A stretch of DNA of 64,000 nucleotides from Nitrobacteraceae bacterium AZCC 1564 (GCA_036924835.1 JBAGRR010000001.1:4355001-4419000), one strand, 5' to 3'. Counted from the first letter of the stretch, positions 26,980-36,258 are shown. Notes: generated from the letters alone by a model not told the origin. Translations and numbers: made by a program.

Positions 26980-27797
26980 GGCGCGGTGCTCACTGTTTCC
27001 ACGTGTGCCCCGGTCAATTGGACGAACGCGGAGTGGAGGTTTTGCGCTCCGACTTCTTTGATCACTTGCGAGGCTACGCCATGGGCCCGCACCTTGCCTT
27101 GATGAAGGACGACAAGATCATCATCGGGCGTGACCTCGTCAAAAAGGTGGGTCGCCCACAGCACGCTGATGCGGTCTTCGCTGACCAACCGTCGCACATA
27201 AGCCAGGATGTCAAAGCGTGCCTTGACGTCGAGGCCGACGGTGGGCTCATCGAGTAAGAGCAGGCGAGGCCGGTGCAGTAACGCGCGGGCGATCTCGAGG
27301 CGTCGCATCTGTCCGCCGGAGAGCACGCGAACCTTGTCCTTTGAGCGGTCAGCAAGACCAAGGCGACGCAGCAGATCATCGGCCCGGGCCAGCGCTTCGC
27401 GCTTGCCAATGCCATGCAGGGCGGCGTGATAGACGAGATTTTGTGCGACCGAGAGATCGAGATCGAGCGTGCGTGGTTGAAAGACGACACCGAGCATGCG
27501 CAGAGCTTCGCTCGGATGGTGCCGGATGTCGTGATGGAAGATCTCGATGCTTCCCGCCTGCACGCCAAACAGCCGGGTGATGAGAGAGACAAGGGTACTT
27601 TTGCCGGCACCGTTGAGGCCCAACAAAGCCAGGAACGTGGCAGGTGGGATCGAGAAACTCACGTTGTCGAGCGCTTGGCGGGTGCCATAGGAATGGCTGA
27701 CGCCGCTGACAGAGAGTGCAGCCGGTGGGTTCGAGGAGGCCGGTGAACGCTCGTCAGGCGCTACTGGTGTTCTGATCGGGATGTCTGTCACGGTCAT
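26976..27797 (-). CDS. ABC-2 transporter ATP-binding protein, PQQ-associated (lut-like)
   Basis: This 273-residue ATPase has Walker A GLNGAGKST (about residues 58-66), signature LSGGQMRRLEIARALL, Walker B LLLLDEPTVGLD and H-loop ATHLFDE. It matches the class named for PQQ alcohol dehydrogenase systems (TIGR03864 type). About 35 N-terminal residues precede the domain. Both ends overlap neighbours by ATGA, so the cassette is tightly coupled. Confidence 0.9.
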   Translation of the reverse strand: MTVTDIPIRTPVAPDERSPASSNPPAALSVSGVSHSYGTRQALDNVSFSIPPATFLALLGLNGAGKSTLVSLITRLFGVQAGSIEIFHHDIRHHPSEALRMLGVVFQPRTLDLDLSVAQNLVYHAALHGIGKREALARADDLLRRLGLADRSKDKVRVLSGGQMRRLEIARALLHRPRLLLLDEPTVGLDVKARFDILAYVRRLVSEDRISVLWATHLFDEVTPDDDLVVLHQGKVRAHGVASQVIKEVGAQNLHSAFVQLTGAHVETVSTAP

Positions 27798-28765
27798 TGC
27801 TGCGAAATTGTCACCCCCCAGGGTAATTCGCCGACCTGAATGGTCTTAATGACCTTGCGCGCGGCGACATCGATGACGGAGACATCGTTGGAGACGCCAT
27901 TCGTGGTCAGCAGATATTTTTCATCCGGCGTGAACGCCATGTGCCACACGCGCTGGCCTACCAGCAGATATTTGGAAACCTCGTGAGTGGTGGCGTCGAT
28001 CACGGCAACGCGATTGGCTGGCCCAAGGGCAACAAAGGCGGTTTTGCCGTCGCGGGTAATCGCCATGCCTACGGGTTGGATCGCCTCGCTGCGCATGCCG
28101 GGAATATTGAACGAGATCTTCTTCGTGATCGTCTGCTTGGCCGGATCGATGATCGCCACTGTGCCACCGATCTCAGAGGATACCCAGAGTTCCGAGCTGT
28201 CGCTCTTGTATTCGGCATAACGCGGACGCGAGTCGACCAGTATATTCGCGACAATTTGATGCGTCTTGGTGTCGATGAAATGTGCCATGTTGGTGGTCTC
28301 GGATGTGTTGATCAGGATCTTTCCATCCGGGCTGAGCGTCATTCCCTCTGGCTCGACGCCGACCTGAACATCGCCGATGCGGGCGCGCTTCGCGATATCG
28401 ATAATCGTGACGGTATTGTCGTTTTCGTTGGCGACGTAGAGAACTTTTCCGGCGGCATCCTGCGTGAACAGTTCGGGGTCCGGCCCGGAGGGCAGGCTGT
28501 CGACCACCTTTTGCGTCGCAGTGTCGATCATCTGGATTGTGTCATCATCGCCTACGGCGACAAGCACGAACTTGCCATCCTTCGTGAATTCGATGCCGCG
28601 AGGGCGTTGACCGACTTTGATGGTGTTGATGACGGCCCATTTCTCAGTATCGATCACGGAGACTGTATTGCTCTTTTCGTTGGATACATAAGCGAGGTAG
28701 GCATTGGCCGGCGTTGCGGCCGCAAGCAACAGGAGCGCTCCGAATAGAAGGCAGTGTCGCCGCAT
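27794..28765 (-). CDS. YVTN beta-propeller protein, PQQ-associated (lut-like)
   Basis: This 323-residue periplasmic protein has a signal peptide (about 1-22, ends ANAY) and about seven repeats of the YVTN type (LAYVSNEKSNTVSVIDTEKW, LYVANENDNTVTIIDI and others). It matches the beta-propeller of PQQ-linked catabolism (TIGR03866 type). It may bind or hand over a ligand for the transporter. It sits between the binding-protein and ATPase genes. Confidence 0.9.
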   Translation of the reverse strand: MRRHCLLFGALLLLAAATPANAYLAYVSNEKSNTVSVIDTEKWAVINTIKVGQRPRGIEFTKDGKFVLVAVGDDDTIQMIDTATQKVVDSLPSGPDPELFTQDAAGKVLYVANENDNTVTIIDIAKRARIGDVQVGVEPEGMTLSPDGKILINTSETTNMAHFIDTKTHQIVANILVDSRPRYAEYKSDSSELWVSSEIGGTVAIIDPAKQTITKKISFNIPGMRSEAIQPVGMAITRDGKTAFVALGPANRVAVIDATTHEVSKYLLVGQRVWHMAFTPDEKYLLTTNGVSNDVSVIDVAARKVIKTIQVGELPWGVTISQQ

Positions 28766-28782
28766 GCGTTACCTCCAGTGTG

Positions 28783-29967
28783 TTATTTCAACTTGCACTT
28801 GGTCTCGGGGCGATCGTAGCCAAGCGTATCGAGTTCCGATGTCTGATGCAGAAAGCCTTCCTGCGGTGAGACGGACACCACCATGCGGCCGTCCGCCAGC
28901 AGGATGGGCTGGCGCAGTTGCAGATTCCAATCGCGCAATGTCAGCCGCTGGCCCTTGAAGGCGGCGAGCGAGAAATCCTTACTCTTGAGAAAATCCGTGA
29001 CGATTTTCGGATCGCCGGAGCGGGTTCGGGAGGTTGCCTCTCCGATCATGCGAACAGCGGTCCAGGCCTGCATGTCGAGTGCCGTCATCAGCCGTGAATT
29101 GAGCTTGATGAAGCGATTTTGCATCTGCACGGCGCCCCATTGATCGTGCGCCGCATCCCAGCTTTTGGGAACAAGGCCGGCCGATCCGGCAACAGGCCGC
29201 GGGTCCCATGTGCGGTACGGCAGATAAGGCGCGAAGACTTCGTTTTCATCCGCGGCTACCAGAACGTCATAAGCAGGGGCCTGCTGGGTGAACACCGGCA
29301 TCTGTCGCTGGATCTGTGTCACGCCACTGTCGGTTCGGCGCGCGCCTCCGGTGTCTTCGAATACACGCTCCTGGACAATCTTGGCGCCGAAGCGTGTCGC
29401 TGCCCGGCGCAGCGCGTCCGCATAGAGCTTGTCCTCCGGGTGCGACCCCAGCACCAGGAACCAGCGTCTCCACTGCTTCCAGACCAGATACTGAGCAAGG
29501 CCATCGGCCAGCATGGAGCGGGTTGGCGCGGTGTGGATCACATTGCTGCGGCAATCTTCCTCTCGCAGCCGGTCATCGATCGCACCGGCATTGAAGACAA
29601 CAGTTCCGCGATCCCGGATAGCATCGGCTGCTTTCAGAAGAGCATCAGGCGGAAGATCAGCGACGACAAACGCGACTTGCTGATCAGCAAGCTTGGAGAT
29701 TGCCGCGGCTGGATCGTCTCCGTCCTTGAGCCGGACTTCCTCCAAGGTGAAGCGCTGGTTGAGGAACTTGCCTGTGGTGTTGTTGTCTTCGATCGCAAGG
29801 CGGGCTCCCGCCACGCCGTTATCTTTTGTCGGCAGATCGACGAGCGAAAGCGTGGGCTTGATCTCGTCGCGGGCCAGATAACCGACCTTGATCGTGGTCG
29901 GATCGGCCGCATGAGCAACCGATATAAAGGCACCGACAGCAATCAGGCTGCACACCAGTCGATTCAA
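28783..29967 (-). CDS. ABC transporter substrate-binding protein, PQQ-associated (lut-like)
   Basis: This 394-residue protein has a signal peptide (ends ISVAHAAD) and the branched-chain-amino-acid-type binding fold (VKVGYL-like start IKVGYLARDEIKP, then GARLAIEDNNTTG). It fits the binding protein of the PQQ alcohol dehydrogenase ABC system (TIGR03863 type). It is the first gene of the five-gene cassette; its promoter region meets hairpin repeat copy B only 21 bases upstream. It may bind a chelated lanthanide or a PQQ-related compound; this is inference. Confidence 0.87.
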   Translation of the reverse strand: MNRLVCSLIAVGAFISVAHAADPTTIKVGYLARDEIKPTLSLVDLPTKDNGVAGARLAIEDNNTTGKFLNQRFTLEEVRLKDGDDPAAAISKLADQQVAFVVADLPPDALLKAADAIRDRGTVVFNAGAIDDRLREEDCRSNVIHTAPTRSMLADGLAQYLVWKQWRRWFLVLGSHPEDKLYADALRRAATRFGAKIVQERVFEDTGGARRTDSGVTQIQRQMPVFTQQAPAYDVLVAADENEVFAPYLPYRTWDPRPVAGSAGLVPKSWDAAHDQWGAVQMQNRFIKLNSRLMTALDMQAWTAVRMIGEATSRTRSGDPKIVTDFLKSKDFSLAAFKGQRLTLRDWNLQLRQPILLADGRMVVSVSPQEGFLHQTSELDTLGYDRPETKCKLK

Positions 29968-29988
29968 CGCGGTCTCCGTGATCGAGCC

Positions 29989-30157
29989 CTAGTGCGCTGG
30001 ATTTGACATTCGTACCAGTATTGCGGCGAGCCCTCAGCACGAACGTCAAATCCAAGAATCGCACTAGCTTCATAGAGTTGCTAGCGTCCCTCCTTGTTCT
30101 AACGTTCGCGAACGAGAGTGCTGCAAAGTGATGCGAACGGTAGAACCGTGACACTAG
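29989..30157. repeat. Bimodular hairpin repeat, copy B
   Basis: Unit 1 (29989-30067) opens CTAGTGCGCTGGATTTGAC and closes with GTCAAATCC and GCACTAG. The linker is CTTCATAGAGTTG. Unit 2 (30081-30157) opens CTAGCGTCCC, has the arms ACGTTCGC / GCGAACGGT and the loop GTGCTGCAAAGTGAT, and closes GTGACACTAG. It lies between the divergent cassette and the DUF3280-like gene, so it is inside a probable promoter region. Confidence 0.85.
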
Positions 30158-30260
30158 GTGAATGATAAAGCCTTTCTCGTCGGAAGATATGGCCGATCGG
30201 CTCGCTGCGGGTATGATATTTTGCCGCCGTGTGCAGTGCAGCTATTTTGGAGGACGCCGC

Positions 30261-30779
30261 ATGAGGGCGAATTCACTTGCTGGTGTGTTGCTGCCGGTTG
30301 TCTTGTTCGCGGCGCCTGCACTTGCTGATCCGCCGAAGGCCGCCGTGTTTGATTTCGAGCTTGTCGACACCAGCCTGCAAGGCGAAATCAGTGGTGGTCC
30401 GCGCGCCGATGAGCAGGCGCGATTGAAGAACGCCAGCGACCAGCTCCGCAAAGGTCTCGCGGACTCCGGCAAGTTCCTGCTGGTGGATATTGCGCCGGTC
30501 AGCGCTGCGGCGCACAACAGCAATCTTCAAGCGTGTGGCGGATGCGACGTGCGGCTCGCCCAAAAAGTTGGTGCGGATCTATCCGTTACAGGTGTGGTGC
30601 AGAAGGTGTCCAATCTGATCCTCAACATGAACGTCTATATTCGCGACGTTCATACCGGGCAGATGGTTGCTGCGGCGAGCGCAGACTTGCGCGGAAACAC
30701 CGATGAGTCCTGGTCACGAGCGGTCGTCTATCTGCTGCGAAACCGGCTGCTCGCTCCGAAACCAGGCACCGTGCAGTAG
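30261..30779 (+). CDS. Secreted DUF3280/DUF2380-like protein
   Basis: This 172-residue protein has a signal peptide (ends APALAD) and the pattern AAVFDFELVDTSLQGE typical of DUF3280 proteins, with NLQACGGCDVRLAQKVGADL in the middle. Such proteins are found beside methanol dehydrogenase genes; their function is unknown. I chose the ATG at 30261, which has GGAGG 7 bases upstream, over one 33 codons earlier. It is convergent with the HEPN gene. Confidence 0.75.
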   Translation: MRANSLAGVLLPVVLFAAPALADPPKAAVFDFELVDTSLQGEISGGPRADEQARLKNASDQLRKGLADSGKFLLVDIAPVSAAAHNSNLQACGGCDVRLAQKVGADLSVTGVVQKVSNLILNMNVYIRDVHTGQMVAAASADLRGNTDESWSRAVVYLLRNRLLAPKPGTVQ

Positions 30780-30798
30780 GCTGTTAGTCCGCTAGTAG

Positions 30799-31725
30799 TC
30801 AGGTCCGTAAAACACCAATAGCCCGCAGAAAGCGGCGCACTTCCAAGTTTAGCGTCAACCACTCTGCTGCAGTTAAAACACGCATATGTGCAACGACAAT
30901 ACGAATGGGGCGGAGACGATTAAAGCCTTCCCGAACCGCTTCTTCATGCTTGAATGTAGAGCGGAAGCAGTCTCGCCAATTGGCTCGGCTTAGAATGATG
31001 TCGGTGTAGTCGGCAAAGTCTGCATAATGGATGAGGGGTTGTTCAATCTCGCCCTTAGCCAGTGCTTCGGCCCTTTTAGCTTGCCACTTATCATGCATTC
31101 CAGCCGGTAGGCGTGTTTGCCACGGTTTGGAATCGATAGAAGAAAGCCTCTTCTCAATGAAGAGGCGAAGCTCTCGCTCAAAAACAAAGAGCCATTCATA
31201 GGCTCCCTTATTGAAGCCAGGAACAGATTCAGCCGGCGGCGGAGCAAGCTCAGCTGCAACAAGGCCAAGCTCGATATGGGTAATCGAAAGTGCGGCTTCG
31301 AATCCTTCGGTAGGGAAGTCCGTAAGTTCAGAATTGAATCCTTGCTCTTCAAATACGGCAACGCGGCCGGCTGGATCGTCAAGCAGTGGGCTGACATCAA
31401 TTTCAGCTTCTCGCCAATCCCCTATCTCCGCCCGCAGGCCTAACACCAAGGCCGGTTCGAACGGCGCAATAGTCCTTACAGCCGCACCCATTGCAGCTAA
31501 TTCGCCCATCGCACGGAATGACTTTAAACTATCCTGTATGTTGATCAGCGGGGTCCGAAAGGCGGCCATCTGACGCTCAAAATCAGCGCGCATCTTGGCA
31601 AGCGGTTCGCTCCACTCTGGCCTTGCCATTTGCTGCACTAGCTTGGAAATCTCCAGCAAGTCATTATGAATTACTGGTCGAAACTGACTTTCATAACGCG
31701 CAACGGCTTCACGCAAACCGGACAT
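30799..31725 (-). CDS. HEPN-domain protein (Swt1-type), putative RNase
   Basis: This 308-residue protein ends in a helical domain with YADFADYTDIILSRANW and then LRPIRIVVAHMRVL: Arg275 and His280 make the RxxxxH motif of HEPN ribonucleases, and the layout resembles the Swt1-family HEPN domain. The N-terminal 150 residues are helical and unknown to me. HEPN proteins serve in toxin-antitoxin, abortive-infection or RNA-processing systems. It starts 2 bases after the small coiled-coil gene. Codon use is visibly more AT-rich than in neighbouring genes, so it may have been acquired. Confidence 0.7.
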   Translation of the reverse strand: MSGLREAVARYESQFRPVIHNDLLEISKLVQQMARPEWSEPLAKMRADFERQMAAFRTPLINIQDSLKSFRAMGELAAMGAAVRTIAPFEPALVLGLRAEIGDWREAEIDVSPLLDDPAGRVAVFEEQGFNSELTDFPTEGFEAALSITHIELGLVAAELAPPPAESVPGFNKGAYEWLFVFERELRLFIEKRLSSIDSKPWQTRLPAGMHDKWQAKRAEALAKGEIEQPLIHYADFADYTDIILSRANWRDCFRSTFKHEEAVREGFNRLRPIRIVVAHMRVLTAAEWLTLNLEVRRFLRAIGVLRT

Positions 31726-31727
31726 GT

Positions 31728-31985
31728 CTAATCCATCTGCTTTTGCAGAGGTGCGAGAAGAGATTGTTGAGCCTCAAACTGCTTGGTGAGCATACGCGCG
31801 GCTTCTGCGGCTCTTGACAAATTCATGGCCTTAAAAGCCTCCAAAGCGGGGCGTGTGGCCAATTCCATTTGCTTTAGAGCCTGTACGGCTTCAACGGACG
31901 GCTGAAGAGCCTTGTAGCTTTCCAATTGCTTAGCCAACTGCTGACTGGCTTGTAGCTGTTTCATGAGCGAATCTGAGTGCTTCAT
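31728..31985 (-). CDS. Small coiled-coil protein paired with HEPN gene
   Basis: This protein of about 85 residues is almost wholly helical, rich in Gln, Ala, Leu and Lys (MKQLQASQQLAKQLESYKAL), and has heptad-like spacing fit for a coiled coil. I use the ATG at 31985; a TTG at 32003 is also open and neither has a clear ribosome-binding site. It precedes the HEPN gene by 2 bases and is probably its partner or control protein. No known antitoxin family is recognised. Confidence 0.5.
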   Translation of the reverse strand: MKHSDSLMKQLQASQQLAKQLESYKALQPSVEAVQALKQMELATRPALEAFKAMNLSRAAEAARMLTKQFEAQQSLLAPLQKQMD

Positions 31986-32003
31986 GTGGCGGCTTTGCTT
32001 CAA

Positions 32004-32246
32004 AGAGGCATCTGTTAGGAGTTTGCGTCTATGCTAATCGAGACGAGCAATAGCTCTGGCGAGAGTCGTCCCTCCGGATCCTTCAGCCCAGATGGGCTCT
32101 TGGTCAAGCCGTTCTGTCTGTGGCACATTCGAGAGATCTGCAGCCTCAAAAATCGGCAACTTTTAGCACTGATTTTGGCGCATAAGGGTGCCTGAAGGTG
32201 AAATTATTAAATAAAATCAGATGCTTCAGGTGGACCCATTAGGCCG
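32004..32246. other. AT-rich junction upstream of the HEPN pair
   Basis: This 243-base gap contains AGCCCA-GA-TGGGCT, a pair CTGATTTT (32169-32176) / AAAATCAG (32213-32220) and a crossing pair CCTGAAG (32191-32197) / CTTCAGG (32224-32230). The crossed inverted repeats and AT-rich tract near 32200-32220 could mark an insertion edge. No gene is seen. Confidence 0.35.
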
Positions 32247-33092
32247 TCAGGTGGTCAGCCGCTTGGCGTGCCAGCGTAGGTGATCTTCCATGAAAGTCGA
32301 AATGAAATAGTAGCTGTGATCGTAGCCGCTCTGACGGCGCAGGGTGAGGGGAATGCCCGCTTTTGCGCAGATCTCCCGCAGAAGCTCGGGACGAAGCTGC
32401 TCGTTCAAGAACTGGTCCGCGTCGCCATAGTCGACGAGAAAGTCAGAAAAGCGCGCACCATCCTCGATCAATGCAATAGTATCGTATTCTCGCCATGCCT
32501 TGCGGTCGTCTCCGAGATATCCGCCCAAGGCTTTCGTCCCCCACGGCACTTGCGACGGAGCGACGATCGGCGCAAAGGCGCTCGCGGCGCGGAAACGATT
32601 GGCATGACGCAAAGCAATCGTCAGTGCGCCGTGGCCTCCCATCGAGTGCCCCATGATGGACTGCCGGTTCATGTCGGCCGGAAACTCGAATTTCACGACT
32701 TCCGGGAGCTCTTCGGTGATGTAGCTCAGCATCCGATAATGCTTCGCATACGGCTCTTTTGTTGCATCGACATAAAAGCCGGCGCCGAGCCCGAAGTCGT
32801 AGGCGCCGGCTGGATCGCCGGGGACGCCCTCACCGCGCGGGCTAGTATCAGGTGCGACAAAGATCAGGCCGAGCTCGGCGCACGCTTTCCGGTACTCTCC
32901 CTTTTCCGTGACATTGGCATGGGTACAGGTGAGGCCTGACAGGTACCAGACCACGGGCACCTTGACGTCGGATGTCCGTGGCGGAACGAACACCGAGAAG
33001 GTCATGTCGGTGCCGGTTGAGCTGCTGGCATGTTTGTACACGCCTTGCCATCCACCATGCGATCGATTGAGGGAAACGGTTTCGATCGCCAT
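32247..33092 (-). CDS. fghA: S-formylglutathione hydrolase
   Basis: This 281-residue cytoplasmic esterase splits S-formylglutathione to formate and glutathione, the last step of the glutathione route for formaldehyde. The nucleophile Ser150 lies in GHSMGGHG; the Asp is in YGDADQF and the His in GYDHSYYF. The length and motif match esterase D/FghA. It lies with gfa and the class III dehydrogenase on one strand, separated from gfa by a hairpin repeat. Confidence 0.95.
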   Translation of the reverse strand: MAIETVSLNRSHGGWQGVYKHASSSTGTDMTFSVFVPPRTSDVKVPVVWYLSGLTCTHANVTEKGEYRKACAELGLIFVAPDTSPRGEGVPGDPAGAYDFGLGAGFYVDATKEPYAKHYRMLSYITEELPEVVKFEFPADMNRQSIMGHSMGGHGALTIALRHANRFRAASAFAPIVAPSQVPWGTKALGGYLGDDRKAWREYDTIALIEDGARFSDFLVDYGDADQFLNEQLRPELLREICAKAGIPLTLRRQSGYDHSYYFISTFMEDHLRWHAKRLTT

Positions 33093-33164
33093 GTGTCTCT
33101 GCCCGGATCAAAGGAGTATGTCAGTTGCGATAATCAGCCGATCTGGCGGTTACTGTGCGTGCCA

Positions 33165-33330
33165 CTAGTGTGGTGGTTCAGAAGTTCGCTTCATTTCTCC
33201 GCGAGTCCTTCATGCGAACTTCTGAACCTGAACCACACTAGAATTATAGGTTATCTAGTGTCCTTTCGAATCCGAAGTTCGCTACGAGATGCGCTGCATG
33301 ATGAGGCGAACTTCGGATTCAGGACACTAG
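33165..33330. repeat. Bimodular hairpin repeat, copy C (best preserved)
   Basis: Unit 1 (33165-33241) opens CTAGTGTGGTGGTTCAG and closes CTGAACCACACTAG, with inner arms AGAAGTTCGC / GCGAACTTCT. The linker is AATTATAGGTTAT. Unit 2 (33255-33330) opens CTAGTGTCCTTTCGAATCCG and closes CGGATTCAGGACACTAG, with a loop holding GCGCTGCATGATGAG. It stands between fghA and gfa, two genes that would otherwise be one operon. Confidence 0.9.
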
Positions 33331-33343
33331 ACCGGCCGTCAGG

Positions 33344-33910
33344 TCAAGCCGCCATCTTTGCTTTCGCTGTATGGGCGGCAATCGCATCCATGAGCGCCGG
33401 CGACAGGCAGTCATAAGGTTCGAGACCAATCTCCTTGAGGCGGGCGCGTATGCCGCTCATTTCATTCGGATCGACCCCCGATTCAATGACAGACGAGACG
33501 AAAGCGGCAAACTGCGGCGCGGCAGAGCCTTCCTCCTCGAACAGCTCGGGATGAATGAAGTCGAGGCCGTAGAACGGATGGTTCGGGTTCTCGATGCGGC
33601 CGTACATGTGCGTGCCGCAGGCACTGCAGGCATGGCGCTGAATAACAGCAGATGCGTCGACCACCTTCAGCTTGTCGCCGTTTTCCAGCACGGTCACGTT
33701 GGTGCTTGGCACGACAGCGACCACGGAAAATGTCGCGCCCTCCGGTTTCCAGCACTTGGTGCACCCACACGCATGGTTATGTGCGACATCGCCCTTGATG
33801 CCGACTTTGACAGGCCTGTCCGTGCATTTGCAGACAAGGGTTCCACCGGCGAAGTTGCCGGTGCCTTGACGGATTCCATTATCGATGGATGGATGAAGAC
33901 TGATAGCCAT
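33344..33910 (-). CDS. gfa: S-(hydroxymethyl)glutathione synthase (formaldehyde-activating)
   Basis: This 188-residue protein joins formaldehyde and glutathione, the entry step of the pathway. Zinc-binding Cys are all visible: Cys27 and Cys29 (CKC), Cys48, Cys50 and Cys53 (CGCTKC), and Cys95 and Cys98 (CSAC). The length matches Gfa. It lies 39 bases after the class III dehydrogenase gene. A repeat lies just after its stop. Confidence 0.93.
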   Translation of the reverse strand: MAISLHPSIDNGIRQGTGNFAGGTLVCKCTDRPVKVGIKGDVAHNHACGCTKCWKPEGATFSVVAVVPSTNVTVLENGDKLKVVDASAVIQRHACSACGTHMYGRIENPNHPFYGLDFIHPELFEEEGSAAPQFAAFVSSVIESGVDPNEMSGIRARLKEIGLEPYDCLSPALMDAIAAHTAKAKMAA

Positions 33911-33949
33911 GACTCAACCTCCCTTACATTTGCATTTGGCCTTGTTGAT

Positions 33950-35059
33950 TTAGTAGACGACGACCGAGCGGATGGACTTTCCCTCGTGCATCAGATCGAA
34001 GCCCTTGTTGATTTCCTCCAATTTCAGAACGTGAGTGATCATCGGATCGATTTCGATCTTGCCGGTCATGTACCAGTCGACGATCTTCGGCACGTCGGTG
34101 CGGCCGCGCGCGCCGCCAAAAGCGGTGCCCTTCCACACGCGGCCTGTCACTAACTGGAAGGGGCGGGTGGAAATTTCCTTGCCCGCTTCCGCAACGCCAA
34201 TGACCACAGAGACACCCCAGCCGCGATGACAGGCCTCGAGCGCCTGTCGCATCACATTGGTGTTGCCTGTGCAGTCGAAGGTGTAATCGGCCCCGCCATC
34301 GGTCAGCGTCACGAGATGTTGCACGATGTCATCGCTGACTTTCGACGGATTAACGAAATGGGTCATGCCGAAGCGGCGGCCCCATTCCTCTTTCGCATCA
34401 TTGAGATCCACACCGATGATCTTGTCGGCGCCGATCATCCGCGCGCCCTGGATGACGTTCAGGCCGATACCGCCGAGGCCGAAGACAACGACGTTGGAGC
34501 CTGGCTCGACCTTCGCTGTGTTGACCACGGCACCGACACCGGTGGTAACGCCGCAACCAATATAGCAGGCTGACTTGAACGGGGCGTCCTCCCGGATCTT
34601 CGCCACCGCAATCTCGGGAAGAACCGTGAAATTGGAAAAGGTTGAGCACCCCATATAGTGGTAGATAGTTTCGCCCTTGTAGCTGAAGCGCGATGTTCCG
34701 TCGGGCATGACGCCCTTGCCCTGGGTGGCACGGATCTTCGTACATAGATTCGTTTTGCGGCTGAGGCAGCTCTTACATTCGCGGCATTCCGGCGTGTAAA
34801 GCGGGATGACATGGTCGCCCGGCTTGACGGATGTCACGCCAGGGCCAACCTCTCGAACAATGCCCGCGCCTTCATGCCCGAGTATCGAGGGAAAAATACC
34901 CTCGCTGTCGAAGCCATCGAGGGTATAAGCATCGGTATGACAGATGCCCGTCGCCATGATTTCGACGAGCACTTCTCCAGCTTTAGGACCTTCCAGATCA
35001 AGTTCAACGATCTCAAGAGGGCGCTTTGCTGCAAAGGCGACAGCGGCGCGTGTCTTCAT
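33950..35059 (-). CDS. adhC: S-(hydroxymethyl)glutathione dehydrogenase (class III ADH)
   Basis: This 369-residue zinc enzyme oxidises S-hydroxymethylglutathione to S-formylglutathione with NAD. The catalytic zinc region ([16 protein letters not shown]) and the structural zinc Cys set ([17 protein letters not shown]) are complete, and the NAD site GLGGIGLNV is present. It is also called frmA, flhA or adhI. It is first in the run adhC-gfa-fghA; with the FlhSR-like pair upstream it gives a formaldehyde module. Confidence 0.95.
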   Translation of the reverse strand: MKTRAAVAFAAKRPLEIVELDLEGPKAGEVLVEIMATGICHTDAYTLDGFDSEGIFPSILGHEGAGIVREVGPGVTSVKPGDHVIPLYTPECRECKSCLSRKTNLCTKIRATQGKGVMPDGTSRFSYKGETIYHYMGCSTFSNFTVLPEIAVAKIREDAPFKSACYIGCGVTTGVGAVVNTAKVEPGSNVVVFGLGGIGLNVIQGARMIGADKIIGVDLNDAKEEWGRRFGMTHFVNPSKVSDDIVQHLVTLTDGGADYTFDCTGNTNVMRQALEACHRGWGVSVVIGVAEAGKEISTRPFQLVTGRVWKGTAFGGARGRTDVPKIVDWYMTGKIEIDPMITHVLKLEEINKGFDLMHEGKSIRSVVVY

Positions 35060-35489
35060 TGGTGCGGTCTCCTCTCAAACGTTCCTGCCTGAGCCTAGAC
35101 TTCCAAATTTTTTGACCTGCTCGTCCCGTATTGCGCTGAAATGAACGTCGCTGTTTAGTTGTTCTAACCTCGAAAGCTGCGTCAAATTGCCGAATGTCTT
35201 CAGTCCGGCATCCGTCCTTCAGTGAGTGCTGTTCTTGCACTCAAGCCGTGGCCTTTTCGAAAACCTCTCCCGCAATGCAAAAAGCATCGGAAGTCTTTGC
35301 TCAGCGGTATGAAGCATTGCATGCCCATACCGGACGTCAAGAGATGTGATTACATAATTTCAAAGGCGTGCGCTGGTTTTGGTATGCCGTGAAATTCTTC
35401 TGAAGGTCGGCGTTGTCTGTGTATGGCCGTCATTTGATCGCGGCAGAAGCGATACTTGAAGCTGTCGCAGATCCGACGAGGTCAGTTCG
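35060..35489. other. Intergenic region upstream of adhC
   Basis: This 430-base gap lies between the adhC start and the stop of the FlhR-like regulator. It should hold the adhC promoter. It is somewhat AT-rich near 35340-35400. I see no gene, clear repeat or RNA element in it. Confidence 0.45.
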
Positions 35490-36110
35490 TCAAGTCAGTT
35501 TGCTTTCCATCGCCAGTCGGACCAGTTCCGCCGATGAACGAACGCCGAGCTTCTGACGCATGAGCGAGCACGTGTTCGCGATGGTCTTGTAAGAGGCGCG
35601 GATTAGCCAGGCAATTTCTGACAGGCTCTTGCCGGCGCTGAGCAGCCTGAGAATTTCAACCTCGCGCGCCGTCAGTTTCGAGAGTGGATTTTGGCTGAAT
35701 TCAGGGCCGGAGAACGCAAGGCTCCTTGCCACGTTCAGCGGAAGAAAAACGCCGCCTTGACAAACCTCCCGGATCGCCTCGACAAGGTCATCGGGCTCAC
35801 CGCATTTCGAGACGAAGCCTTTCGCGCCCGCGTCGATCGCACGTGCAGCGAAAATCGGATCATCATTCATACTGAACATGATAAGGCGTGCACTTGCATC
35901 GCGCGTCAGAATTCGTCGGGCCAGCTCGAACCCGGAAACGCCGGGCAGATTGATGTCAATCACACCAACGTCGGGACGTTCGCTGATAAACTGGCGTTCG
36001 CCAGCTTCTGCATCCATGGCCTGGGAGATAACAACATTGGGGTCACCCGCGAACAGAGCGCGGCAGCCAGATCCAACAATCGGATGATCGTCGACAATCA
36101 AAATGCGCAT
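35490..36110 (-). CDS. FlhR-like response regulator (NarL family)
   Basis: This 206-residue protein has a complete receiver (Asp7-Asp8, phosphorylated Asp52 in VIDINLPG, Lys near 102) and a LuxR helix-turn-helix (SKLTAREVEILRLLSAGKSL). It is divergent from a sensor kinase gene 148 bases away. In Paracoccus the FlhSR pair controls formaldehyde and methanol genes; the same place next to adhC and xoxF supports that role here. The order and adjacency are seen; the function is inferred. Confidence 0.8.
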   Translation of the reverse strand: MRILIVDDHPIVGSGCRALFAGDPNVVISQAMDAEAGERQFISERPDVGVIDINLPGVSGFELARRILTRDASARLIMFSMNDDPIFAARAIDAGAKGFVSKCGEPDDLVEAIREVCQGGVFLPLNVARSLAFSGPEFSQNPLSKLTAREVEILRLLSAGKSLSEIAWLIRASYKTIANTCSLMRQKLGVRSSAELVRLAMESKLT

Positions 36111-36258
36111 GGCAAGTACATATCCCTTTGCGCTGCAGCATGTGTGAGGTCGCTTAAGTCCGGGTATCTTTCCTTCGGCTGGATAGCGCGATGCTCTACA
36201 CGGGAATTAAATAGCTGGTATTTTTTCCTGTCAACGTAGCTTTGTTGGGACATGCCCC

